A DNA stretch of 12,244 bases, from assembly GCA_964609375.1 (NCBI GenBank), contig CAZSSA010000073.1, positions 1 to 12,244 of the forward strand, read 5' to 3'. Source of the stretch: CAZDUS01 sp964609375 (lineage in GTDB: Bacteria > Verrucomicrobiota > Kiritimatiellia > CAIKKV01 > CAITUY01). Within the stretch, counting starts at the first letter, position 1. The number at the start of each line of letters is the position of its first letter. A program made the translations under genes and the position numbers. Shown one piece after another: positions 1 through 7,165 of the stretch. The notes beneath the pieces are model-generated. The model had not been told where the DNA came from. It ran no database searches and saw only the letters and a program-made list of their open reading frames with translations.

Positions 1-13
1 GGAGAATACCGCC

Positions 14-1324
14 ATGGACTACAAAACCAGACTCATCCGCAGACTCGACAGGAAATCGGCCGTCATTGGCATCGTGGGACTTGGTTATGTCGGCCTCCCG
101 CTCGTCTTGCGCTTCATCGAAGCGGGCTACAAGGTCCTTGGTATCGATATTGATCCACAGAAGGTCAAATGGCTTTCCTCCGGGAAAAGTTACATCAAGC
201 ACATTTCCTCCGGGGCACTGCGCCACGCCCGGAAATCAGGGTTCGACGCCACTACCGATTTCTCCCAGGCACGCAAGGCCGATGCCCTGATCATCTGCGT
301 GCCCACCCCGCTCGACGAACACCGCGAGCCGGATCTGAGTTTCGTGGTCGGCACAGTCGAATCGCTTGTGCCTCATATCCGCGCCGGCCAGATCATGTCG
401 CTCGAAAGCACCACCTATCCCGGCACCACGGACGAGGAACTCGTCCCGAGAATCACTTCGCGCGGATTCACCATCGGTAGCGACTACTTCGTCGTCTTCT
501 CGCCCGAGCGGGAAGATCCGGGCAATGCCAAGTTCAGCACCCGCTCCATCCCCAAGGTCTGCGGCGGCGTCACCCCTTCCTGCCTCGATGCGGGTGTGGC
601 GTTATACAGCAAAGCCATCGATAAAGTGGTCCCCGTCAGTTCCACCCGTGTCGCCGAAATGACCAAACTACTGGAGAACATTCACCGCTCCGTCAACATC
701 GGCCTGGTCAACGAGATGAAAATCGTGGCGGATCGCATGGGCATCGACATCCACGAGGTTATCCGGGCGGCATCCACCAAGCCGTTCGGGTTCGTTCCTT
801 ACCAACCCGGCCCCGGCTTAGGCGGCCATTGCATCCCCATTGACCCCTTTTATCTGACGTGGAAAGCACGGGAATTTGGAGTCCACACCCGATTCATTGA
901 ACTGGCAGGCGAGGTAAACAGCAGTATGCCCGAATGGGTCATCGGCAAACTGGCCGATGCGCTCAACGAACGCGGCAAGTCCGTCAAGAACAGCCGCATC
1001 CTTCTTCTCGGCCTCTCCTACAAGAAGGACGTGGATGATCCCCGCGAGTCGCCTTCCATGGTCCTGCTGGAATTACTGCGTAAACGGGGCGCACGCTTTG
1101 CCTATTCAGATCCGTTCTTCCCCGCCTTCCCCAAAATGCGGGAACATCATTTCGCCCTGAAAAGCGTCAAACTCTCACCCCGGGTCATCGCCTCGTACGA
1201 CGGCGTCTTGATTGCCACGCATCATTCGGCGTTTGATTACAAGATGCTGAAGAAGCACGCCAAGTTGATTGTGGATACGCGGGGCGTCTACCTGAAACCC
1301 GCCCGCAACATCGTCAAAGCCTAA
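14..1324 (+). CDS. wbpA: UDP-N-acetylglucosamine 6-dehydrogenase-type nucleotide sugar dehydrogenase
   Basis: This 436-residue cytoplasmic enzyme belongs to the UDP-glucose/GDP-mannose dehydrogenase family, which oxidises C6 of a UDP-sugar to the uronate in two NAD+-dependent steps for polysaccharide or O-antigen synthesis. Seen in the sequence: an N-terminal Rossmann fold with GLGYVG at residues 22-27 and an acidic strand end GIDID (43-47); ESTTYPGTT (131-139); SPERxDPG (163-170); the helix with K218 and N222; and GGHCIPIDPFY (270-280), whose C273 is the expected catalytic thiol. A C-terminal UDP-binding domain with the LGLSYKKDVDDPRESP segment follows. The TKPFGFxPYxPGPGLGG stretch resembles WbpA-type UDP-GlcNAc dehydrogenases more than UDP-glucose dehydrogenases, so the GlcNAc substrate is an inference. 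Length is normal. The start is supported by GGAGA at 1-5, eight bases upstream. It probably continues an operon from outside the window. Confidence 0.93.
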   Translation: MDYKTRLIRRLDRKSAVIGIVGLGYVGLPLVLRFIEAGYKVLGIDIDPQKVKWLSSGKSYIKHISSGALRHARKSGFDATTDFSQARKADALIICVPTPLDEHREPDLSFVVGTVESLVPHIRAGQIMSLESTTYPGTTDEELVPRITSRGFTIGSDYFVVFSPEREDPGNAKFSTRSIPKVCGGVTPSCLDAGVALYSKAIDKVVPVSSTRVAEMTKLLENIHRSVNIGLVNEMKIVADRMGIDIHEVIRAASTKPFGFVPYQPGPGLGGHCIPIDPFYLTWKAREFGVHTRFIELAGEVNSSMPEWVIGKLADALNERGKSVKNSRILLLGLSYKKDVDDPRESPSMVLLELLRKRGARFAYSDPFFPAFPKMREHHFALKSVKLSPRVIASYDGVLIATHHSAFDYKMLKKHAKLIVDTRGVYLKPARNIVKA

Positions 1325-1330
1325 TCTGAA

Positions 1331-1383
1331 CAGGGGAAAACGCCGGGCCGTCCGCTCGCTATTCTTGGTCAACCCGGCCCCTG
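1331..1383. terminator. Interrupted inverted repeat between convergent genes, possible terminator
   Basis: CAGGGG (1331-1336) pairs with CCCCTG (1378-1383), and CCGGG (1343-1347) pairs with CCCGG (1373-1377). This gives an 11-bp G+C-rich stem with a six-base bulge on the left arm and a loop of about 25 bases. It lies in the short gap between the stop codons of two convergent genes, where a bidirectional terminator would be expected. There is no T-tract on either strand, so it is only a weak candidate. Confidence 0.35.
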
Positions 1384-1396
1384 CCTCCCCCGCCCC

Positions 1397-1840
1397 TTAC
1401 ACCAGCATGGCGAATAGCCCGATCAGAAGGCCCCCGATGACACCGCAAAACATCGCCATCAACCCCGTGCGCATCCGCGGGGGGCGGGGATGCATGTGAC
1501 GCAGTGTCAGGAAGGTAATAAGAGCGGAAATCACTAACGCCGTGGGAATGGAACCCGCCAGCGAGGCCAGGATCACCGGCAACAGGCAATCCATACTGAT
1601 CCTCACATAGCAAATGGTTCCGTTCGACCCGACATAGAACAGGTGCCCCATGCCGGTTCCGATTGAAAGTCCACCCATGATTCCCATCATGAAGGCAATC
1701 AGGGAAAGACCAACGCTGCGCTTGCAGAGCCACCCGGAAGCAGCCCCTGCCACCGCGCCTGCCGCCATAGCCGTCCCTATGGTGATATCCACCAGTGAAA
1801 GTCCTTCGGCTCCTGCATGCAAAGGTAGCGGCATGGTCAT
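1397..1840 (-). CDS. Small integral membrane protein, four predicted TM segments, unknown function
   Basis: I do not recognise this 147-residue protein. It is hydrophobic, with likely membrane segments near residues 18-38, 43-65, 85-112 and 124-146. Two glycine-rich helices (GGLSIGTGMG at 56-65 and GVIGGLLIG at 133-141) would allow tight helix packing. A basic, proline-rich loop (RHMHPRPPRMR, 114-124) separates the last two segments. Cysteines at 39, 77, 85 and 132 form no recognisable metal-binding pattern. The start at 1840 follows AAAGGA with only three bases between. An in-frame ATG at 1834 has a better nine-base spacing, so the true protein may begin MPLPL. It stands alone: it is convergent with the sugar dehydrogenase and divergent from the glycosyltransferase. 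A reading frame of 186 codons overlaps it on the same strand, but that one is mixed in composition and lacks a comparable ribosome binding site. Confidence 0.62.
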   Translation of the reverse strand: MTMPLPLHAGAEGLSLVDITIGTAMAAGAVAGAASGWLCKRSVGLSLIAFMMGIMGGLSIGTGMGHLFYVGSNGTICYVRISMDCLLPVILASLAGSIPTALVISALITFLTLRHMHPRPPRMRTGLMAMFCGVIGGLLIGLFAMLV

Positions 1841-1962
1841 TTGTCCTTTCTACAAAAAGCAACTTGGGAATTAAAGCATACGGCCCACAGGAAAACGAGC
1901 CCGATAATTCAGGGGTCATCCCTGTGGCTGCAGGACGGAAAAGACCCCCCTTTACACCCCCC

Positions 1963-1991
1963 TTGTCCTATTCCCGAACTTCTACTATTCT
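1963..1991 (+). promoter_or_regulatory. Possible sigma70-type promoter for the glycosyltransferase gene
   Basis: TTGTCC (1963-1968) and TATTCT (1986-1991) are separated by 17 bases, each matching its consensus hexamer at four of six positions. Transcription would start near 1998, very close to the Shine-Dalgarno AAGGA at 2002-2006, giving an unusually short leader. The rest of the 1841-2012 gap holds a short hairpin (CAGGG 1910-1914 with CCCTG 1920-1924) and no other gene that I can see. Confidence 0.28.
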
Positions 1992-2012
1992 GCCCCCTCA
2001 TAAGGACGCCCC

Positions 2013-5000
2013 ATGAAGTATAAAGTCGCGCTCATCGTCATCATCGTCGTCGCCGCCCTGCTCCGCTTCGGCGGCCTCTCCCATGACCTGCACGAGGGCA
2101 AGGTCTATCACCCGGACACCCCCAAGCAAGTCCGCGCCATCCAGCGCTTCCTTGATGGCCGCTACTACGTCCACACCGGTATCTCCGACTATGACGGTTA
2201 TCCCTATTTCAACTCACATCTCGTCGAAGTCCTCTGCCGCGCCGGAGAGCCAATCCGCGTTGCCACCCTGAACCTGCTGGGTGTCCCCACCGTTTCCCGG
2301 ATCCCCGATGTCATCACCCTGTTCTGGATCACCCTCCTGTTTAACGCCACCATGGCCACACTCCTCGTCTGGCTCGTCTATCGTCTCGTCCTGGAACACT
2401 ACGGCATCAAGGCCGCCCTCACCGCCGCCGCGTTCATCGCGCTCTCCCCCGTGGACGTCACCGCCTGCCATTACGCCAACGGGGACACCACCGCCGCCTT
2501 CTTCGCCACCCTCTCGCTTCTCTTCGCCCTCAGGATCGCCCGTGAGGGCCGCTGGCGCGATTACCTCTTCGCCGTCATCTTCGCCGCCTGCGGATTTGCC
2601 GCCAAGTATCACGCCGGACTCGCCGCCCTCCCCATCCTGATCGCCCACATCGCACGTCACCCCTCCCCGCGCACCTTCTTCAGCCGGGCCTCATGGAGCC
2701 GTCTCCTCGTCTGCGCCGCCGTGGGCATCGCCACCCTGTTCATCACCATCCCGACCCTGATCGGCCACACCAGCCAGGTCGTTCAGGATATCGTGTTTTT
2801 CTTTACCCACGTTTCAAAGGGCCGCCGTCTTCCCGTCGAGGTCAGAGGCACCGGCGCCATGGGCAAGTTCCTTTTCTCCATGACGCGTAACGGCCCCATC
2901 CTGCTTTATCTTCTCGGCCCGATTGCCGCCGCTGCCTCTCTACTCGCCCTTGTCCGTCTCTCCCTGCGTGATGTCCGCCTCCTCATCATCGGGTCCCTCC
3001 CCGTGGTTTATTTCCTTGTTGGCGTCAGCTTCAGGCCCATTGCGCCCCCCGTCTACCACACCCTGATGACCCCCATGGTTTTCATCCTGGCCGCCGTCTT
3101 CCTGACGCACCCGTTCAACACAAAACCATTCACCCGCCGCCTCTGGACCGTCGCCTCCGTCGTGGCCATCCTTCTCTCCATCGGCTACCTTGGCCGCCAG
3201 GCGCTCAAGGAAACATTCTTTCAATGGCATATGGATACGCGCCGCATGGCAGGCCGCTGGGTTGCCGAAAATGTCCCATCAACCTTCCTCTTGAACAAGG
3301 GGCTCTACACCTTCCAGTCCCCCACCCCCCCGCCCCCCCGCCCCGAGGGTACCGTCTTTGTCCGCAGCAGCATTTACCCCGAGCCGCCCCCGCCCTCCTT
3401 CCACCTCCTGAAAAACTTCGCCTTGGAACGGGACTCCCTGATGATGTTCCGCAATCCGGACATCACAACCCATCTCGGAAAAAGCCATTGGTTTAAAACC
3501 CCCGCCGCCATCCCGATCACCCAACGGTGGCCTTCCGAAACCGGCAACCAGTTTATCTTCGATAACGGACTCACTTTCCTGCGCGACAGCAAGCGGCTAC
3601 CCGTGGAGGCCAACCAGCCCATCGTCCGACGCCTCGTCACCGAAGCCGCTCTCAAGGACGCCTTCCTCACCGTCCGTAACGGCTCCATGCCAAACGTTGT
3701 CACCGTCACCTTTGGCGGGGAGTCGCATACCTTCCGTCTGGCTCCGGGCGCATCCGAGGCCATCCTGATCCACAACCCCCGGCGTTCCTTCCCGCAGGAG
3801 CGCGGCCTGTTCTTCTATCGCCTGTCCGCCTCCACCTCCTCCGGCAGCGCCCTCGTCCGCCTCGCCACCCGCTCGGACGAAATCGGCATGGCCCTGTTCG
3901 ATGCCGGTCGCTACACCGAGGCCGCCTCGTGGCTGGATGATGCCGCCATCTCCCTCCGGAACCCCACCCTCGCCGTGCAAGCCCTCGCCAGCCGTCAGCT
4001 CGCCACCACCCCCCCTGCTGCAAAGCCGGCTATCAGCCCGGGCGACATCAAGGCCATGGCCTCCCGTATCAAGCAAGTATCCAGCGCCAACACCCTCGAA
4101 GATACCTATGGCATTGGCCCCCGTTACCTCGACAAGTTGGCGTTCCTTTCGATCCCCGGCGAGTCCCTTATCCGAAAAGGCTTTAAGAAACGCTCAACGC
4201 TCGCCATCCCACTGGACGATGATGACGAGACAGACATCGCCCTCCCCGAGCTGGACCCCTCCAAACAGCAATCGATCTCTACGACACCCCTGTTCCTCGA
4301 CGCCGGATTTTACACCTGCTCCGTCCGCTTCACCTATGCCCCGCTCCCCGAACAAAATCCTGTCCTGACCTTTGTCGTCGCCCTCCCCGACGGAACACCG
4401 CTCAGCCGCCACAAGGCAGACCTCTCGACGTCCCCCCCTTATCAAAAAGCCGAGCGCCAGTTTCAGGTGTATATTCCCGGGAATGTCCCCGCCGTCAAAC
4501 TCATGATCAAGCCGGACCAAGTCGCGGGACTCACGGTTGAACGCATTGACGCCGCCCCCGATATTCTGGCCACCGTCCAAGGCTGGAAGACGATTCTGGA
4601 ACTTCTTGATGGGGCCCCCGCCGCCGATGCCGCCACCCAACCCATGGCCTTCGATCTCCTCGTGGCCAAAGGCAACCGTGCCGCCGCCACGAATGACTAT
4701 CCCTCCGCCCTGGACTTCTACATGGCCGCCGCCCGCGCACGCCCGGAAACACTTCTCCCCGCCTCACGCATTGCCGCCATGACAGCCTTCCTGCAACAAA
4801 GCCAGCATCTGGCGTCCTCTCTCCTGGCCCCCTATCAGGCGCGCCAATCGCTGTCCGAAGTCAAGATCAACGCGCGCTTCAAGAACGGCCTTCGCCTCGA
4901 GTCCGCCCTTTTCCGCGAAACGGAAATCACCCCCGGCGGCACACTGGGATTGAATTTCTATTGGACTATGGAGCAACCCGCCGGTGATCTGAAAGACCTT

Positions 5001-5273
5001 GTGGTCTGGGTGCACTTCCTGGATGCGCAGGGAAAGATCATCTTCCAGGGCGATCATGATCTTCTGCACGATCTATCCCTGAACCGTTCCCCTCTCTACA
5101 CTGAACCTTACTTCACGGAAATCCCCGTGCCGGCAACCGTCAAACCCGGTGAATATGGGGTGCGTATTGGAATTTATATTCCGGCATCCCGAGAGATAAT
5201 CCAAATGACCGACAGTCCGCTTCCCGGCCGGCAAACCAGCCTGAAACTCCCGCAGAAAATTGTGGTCAGGTAG
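2013..5273 (+). CDS. GT-C (PMT/ArnT-like, GT39) membrane glycosyltransferase with large C-terminal ectodomain
   Basis: This 1086-residue protein probably transfers a sugar from a polyprenyl-phosphate donor to a lipid or protein acceptor outside the cytoplasmic membrane. That role is inferred from the GT-C/PMT_2 fold. Seen in the sequence: a TM segment at 5-22, then a loop with YHPDTPKQ, where D35 sits in the place of the conserved acidic residue of this superfamily. About nine further hydrophobic segments run to residue 393, including SPVDVTACHYANGDT in the region typical of PMT_2 proteins. The soluble half carries a proline-rich stretch (about 436-462), TPR-like helices (about 619-663 and 883-924), a beta-rich region (about 760-850) and a terminal beta-sandwich-like domain (about 950-1086) containing VHFLDAQGKIIFQGDH. 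Bacterial family members are usually 500-700 residues, so the tail is large. AAGGA at 2002-2006 fixes the start. The donor and acceptor are unknown. Confidence 0.78.
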   Translation: MKYKVALIVIIVVAALLRFGGLSHDLHEGKVYHPDTPKQVRAIQRFLDGRYYVHTGISDYDGYPYFNSHLVEVLCRAGEPIRVATLNLLGVPTVSRIPDVITLFWITLLFNATMATLLVWLVYRLVLEHYGIKAALTAAAFIALSPVDVTACHYANGDTTAAFFATLSLLFALRIAREGRWRDYLFAVIFAACGFAAKYHAGLAALPILIAHIARHPSPRTFFSRASWSRLLVCAAVGIATLFITIPTLIGHTSQVVQDIVFFFTHVSKGRRLPVEVRGTGAMGKFLFSMTRNGPILLYLLGPIAAAASLLALVRLSLRDVRLLIIGSLPVVYFLVGVSFRPIAPPVYHTLMTPMVFILAAVFLTHPFNTKPFTRRLWTVASVVAILLSIGYLGRQALKETFFQWHMDTRRMAGRWVAENVPSTFLLNKGLYTFQSPTPPPPRPEGTVFVRSSIYPEPPPPSFHLLKNFALERDSLMMFRNPDITTHLGKSHWFKTPAAIPITQRWPSETGNQFIFDNGLTFLRDSKRLPVEANQPIVRRLVTEAALKDAFLTVRNGSMPNVVTVTFGGESHTFRLAPGASEAILIHNPRRSFPQERGLFFYRLSASTSSGSALVRLATRSDEIGMALFDAGRYTEAASWLDDAAISLRNPTLAVQALASRQLATTPPAAKPAISPGDIKAMASRIKQVSSANTLEDTYGIGPRYLDKLAFLSIPGESLIRKGFKKRSTLAIPLDDDDETDIALPELDPSKQQSISTTPLFLDAGFYTCSVRFTYAPLPEQNPVLTFVVALPDGTPLSRHKADLSTSPPYQKAERQFQVYIPGNVPAVKLMIKPDQVAGLTVERIDAAPDILATVQGWKTILELLDGAPAADAATQPMAFDLLVAKGNRAAATNDYPSALDFYMAAARARPETLLPASRIAAMTAFLQQSQHLASSLLAPYQARQSLSEVKINARFKNGLRLESALFRETEITPGGTLGLNFYWTMEQPAGDLKDLVVWVHFLDAQGKIIFQGDHDLLHDLSLNRSPLYTEPYFTEIPVPATVKPGEYGVRIGIYIPASREIIQMTDSPLPGRQTSLKLPQKIVVR

Positions 5274-5313
5274 TCCGCCCCCTTCTTCCGGTCTGGCGGG
5301 GAGTGAACACATC

Positions 5314-5366
5314 GGTGTGCGATGATGTCTGGCTACACCCGTCATCATCGCACACCATTCGATTTT
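5314..5366 (+). terminator. Strong intrinsic terminator after the glycosyltransferase gene
   Basis: A perfect 14-bp inverted repeat, GGTGTGCGATGATG (5314-5327) with CATCATCGCACACC (5343-5356), encloses a 15-base loop. Six bases later comes a T5 run (5362-5366) followed by CTTTCT. It lies 40 bases after the stop codon of the plus-strand gene and before the stop of the convergent hcp. On the minus strand no T-tract follows, so it should act mainly on plus-strand transcripts. Confidence 0.75.
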
Positions 5367-5373
5367 TCTTTCT

Positions 5374-5405
5374 CCTCGTCCGAATTTCACCAATCCGTGA
5401 CGAGG
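5374..5405 (-). terminator. Short inverted repeat just after hcp, weak terminator candidate
   Basis: CCTCGTC (5374-5380) and GACGAGG (5399-5405) form a 7-bp stem around an 18-base loop, beginning eight bases beyond the hcp stop codon. On the minus strand it is followed by a purine-rich tract, not by T residues. The hcp message could instead end within the larger hairpin at 5314-5356, which has no T-tract on this strand either. Confidence 0.3.
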
Positions 5406-5412
5406 CCCTTCC

Positions 5413-7071
5413 TCAGCCGCCCGCCATCGCCGCCTTCAAATCGGCTTCCACGGTCGTCACCGGCTTGATCGCAAACTTATCCACCAGCACGTTCAACACC
5501 GCCGGGGTCACAAAGGCCGGCAGACTCGGTCCAAGCCGGATGTTCTTGATGCCCAGGGACAACAGCGTCAACAGAATGCAAACCGCCTTCTGCTCGTACC
5601 ACGACAGGACCAGCGACAACGGCAGATCATTGACTCCGCAGTTGAATGCACCGGCCAATGCCGAGGCCACCTTGATCGCGGAGTAGGCATCATTGCACTG
5701 CCCCATGTCCAACAATCGGGGCAACCCGCCAATCGTGCCAAACTCCAGCTTATTGAACCGGTACTTCCCGCACGCCAGCGTGAGAATCATGCAATCCTTT
5801 GGAACGGCCAGGGCAAAGTCGGTGTAATAATTGCGACCGCTCTTGGCGCCATCGCACCCGCCTATCAGGAAGAAGCGCTTCACCGCTCCCGTCTTGACCG
5901 CCTCAATCACCTTGTCTGCCACCCCCAGCACCGTACCGTGCCCGAAGCCGACCAGAATGGTCTTCTCCGCTTCGGTCGCCGCAAATCCCGGGGCCGCCAA
6001 TGCCGCCTCAATCAACGGCTTGAAATTCCCGTCGCCGATATGCGCCACATCCGGCCAGGCCACCAACCCGCTTGTGAAGATCCTGCCCTTGTAGGAGTCC
6101 TTGGGTTTCTGGATGCAGTTGGTCGTCATCAGGATCGCGCCAGGAAAGGCATCGAACTCCGCCCGCTGATCCTGCCACGCGCCCCCGTAGTTACCCGCAA
6201 GGTGCGCATACTTCTTGAGGCCCGGATATCCATGCGCCGGCAACATCTCGCCATGCGTATAAATATTCACGCCCTTGCCCTCGGTCTGCTTGAGCAACAG
6301 TTCCAGGTCCTTCAGATCATGACCGGAGACCAGAATGGCCTTGCCCTTGACCGGCGTGATCCGCACTGCCGTCGGGACCGGGGTCCCATACGCACCCGTG
6401 TTGGCGGCATCAAGCAATTCCATCACCTTGAGATTGATCTCCCCCGTCTTGAGCGCGTAACCCAGCAACTCGTCCATCGTCGGATTGGCCTTCAGCAGGA
6501 AGTCCAACGCCTCATGCGTAAACGCATAAACCGCATCATCCTCCTTGCCGAGGATCATGGCATGGTCCGCATAGGCAGCCACCCCCTTCAACCCGAGCAG
6601 GATCAGATCCTGCGTCCCCGCCACGTCCGCACCAAGCCTCGCCTGGCGCTTCTCGGGACTCACCACTTCGCCCTGCTTGACCAAGCCCGCCAAATCCGCC
6701 GCCGGTATCCACAGCGAAGGTCCGCCCGGCATCTCCGGCTTGACCCCCTTCTGCTTACACGCCGCCTCATAAAGCTCGCGCGCCTTCGCCATGACGGAGG
6801 ACGCCTTCCTCAACATCCGGGCCAGCCGCGCGGTATCGAAATTGACGTTGGTCACCGTGGTGAACAACACCTCGGTCACAAACACGTCCACCTCATGATT
6901 CTTCGCGCCAAGCGTCCGGGCACGATGGGCATACTGGCTGATCCCCTGTGCCGCATGGATCAACAGATCCTGAAGGGCGGCGGTTTCCGGATCCTTGCCG
7001 CAAACACCAAACGATGTGCATCCCGTGCCTTTGGCGGACTGTTCACACTGATAACAAAACATACTGCTCAT
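5413..7071 (-). CDS. hcp: Hybrid cluster protein (class I hydroxylamine/nitric oxide reductase)
   Basis: This 552-residue cytoplasmic iron-sulfur protein is of the Hcp (prismane) family. It reduces hydroxylamine in vitro and is tied to NO detoxification and protein S-nitrosylation in bacteria. Seen in the sequence: an N-terminal C6-x2-C9-x8-C18-x5-C24 motif, which is the class I arrangement of anaerobes and binds the [4Fe-4S] cluster. All expected hybrid-cluster ligands are present: H251, E275, C319, C406 (persulfide position, in GGCDGAKSGRNYYTDFA), C434, C459, E493 and K495. Length matches the Desulfovibrio-type proteins. The reading frame extends upstream to 7119, but AAGGAG at 7080-7085 with eight-base spacing and the MFCYQCEQ start signature select the ATG at 7071. 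No Hcr-type reductase gene is nearby, which is usual for class I. An FNR-type box and -10 lie upstream. It is the last gene of the minus-strand cluster. Confidence 0.97.
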   Translation of the reverse strand: MSSMFCYQCEQSAKGTGCTSFGVCGKDPETAALQDLLIHAAQGISQYAHRARTLGAKNHEVDVFVTEVLFTTVTNVNFDTARLARMLRKASSVMAKARELYEAACKQKGVKPEMPGGPSLWIPAADLAGLVKQGEVVSPEKRQARLGADVAGTQDLILLGLKGVAAYADHAMILGKEDDAVYAFTHEALDFLLKANPTMDELLGYALKTGEINLKVMELLDAANTGAYGTPVPTAVRITPVKGKAILVSGHDLKDLELLLKQTEGKGVNIYTHGEMLPAHGYPGLKKYAHLAGNYGGAWQDQRAEFDAFPGAILMTTNCIQKPKDSYKGRIFTSGLVAWPDVAHIGDGNFKPLIEAALAAPGFAATEAEKTILVGFGHGTVLGVADKVIEAVKTGAVKRFFLIGGCDGAKSGRNYYTDFALAVPKDCMILTLACGKYRFNKLEFGTIGGLPRLLDMGQCNDAYSAIKVASALAGAFNCGVNDLPLSLVLSWYEQKAVCILLTLLSLGIKNIRLGPSLPAFVTPAVLNVLVDKFAIKPVTTVEADLKAAMAGG

Positions 7072-7079
7072 GATTCTAT

Positions 7080-7085
7080 CTCCTT
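7080..7085 (-). promoter_or_regulatory. Shine-Dalgarno site that sets the hcp start
   Basis: AAGGAG on the minus strand lies eight bases before the ATG at 7071. No comparable site precedes the in-frame ATG at 7119, which also lies at or upstream of the predicted transcription start. This supports the shorter 552-residue protein. Confidence 0.8.
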
Positions 7086-7124
7086 GCGTCGTTACTTTAC
7101 TCTTGGTTTCAAAACACACAAGGG

Positions 7125-7165
7125 ATTATGCACCATTCCCGCCGCCACGCCTTGATCCAGATCAA
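7125..7165 (-). promoter_or_regulatory. FNR/CRP-family box with class II promoter for hcp
   Basis: TTGATCTGGATCAA on the minus strand (7165-7152) is a perfect match to the FNR half-site pattern TTGAT-N4-ATCAA. The hexamer CATAAT (7130-7125), preceded by TG, lies 21 bases beyond it. That places the box at about -40.5 to -41.5 from a start near 7117, the classic class II activator geometry. The leader is then about 46 bases, ending in the hcp Shine-Dalgarno. The box overlaps the stop codon of the upstream aas-like gene (7162-7164). The regulator could be FNR or a related NO-sensing protein (Dnr/Nnr-like); the sequence alone does not decide. Confidence 0.72.

Noticed and set aside
1359..1919. 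A 186-codon reading frame on the minus strand covering the small membrane protein gene
   Set aside because: Its product is low-complexity and mixed, with no membrane or domain pattern and no ribosome binding site. The 147-residue frame has coherent hydrophobic segments and AAAGGA upstream.
1910..1924. The small hairpin CAGGG/CCCTG upstream of the glycosyltransferase as an operator or riboswitch
   Set aside because: Five base pairs with no conserved context is too little to support a regulatory call.
3319..3344. A frameshift in the C tract
   Set aside because: The reading frame stays open and protein-like on both sides for over 400 and 640 codons, so the gene is intact as sequenced.
1..5273. 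A sugar dehydrogenase-glycosyltransferase polysaccharide operon
   Set aside because: An oppositely oriented gene and a possible terminator separate them. They may share a pathway, but the sequence does not support co-transcription.
7072..7119. A 16-residue N-terminal extension of Hcp
   Set aside because: The in-frame ATG at 7119 has no ribosome binding site and lies at or upstream of the predicted transcription start. The family begins at the MFCYQC signature.
5938..7155. A 405-codon plus-strand reading frame opposite hcp
   Set aside because: It is antisense to a protein with all catalytic ligands conserved, and its product is Arg/His/Leu-rich without any motif. This is the usual shadow of a G+C-rich gene.
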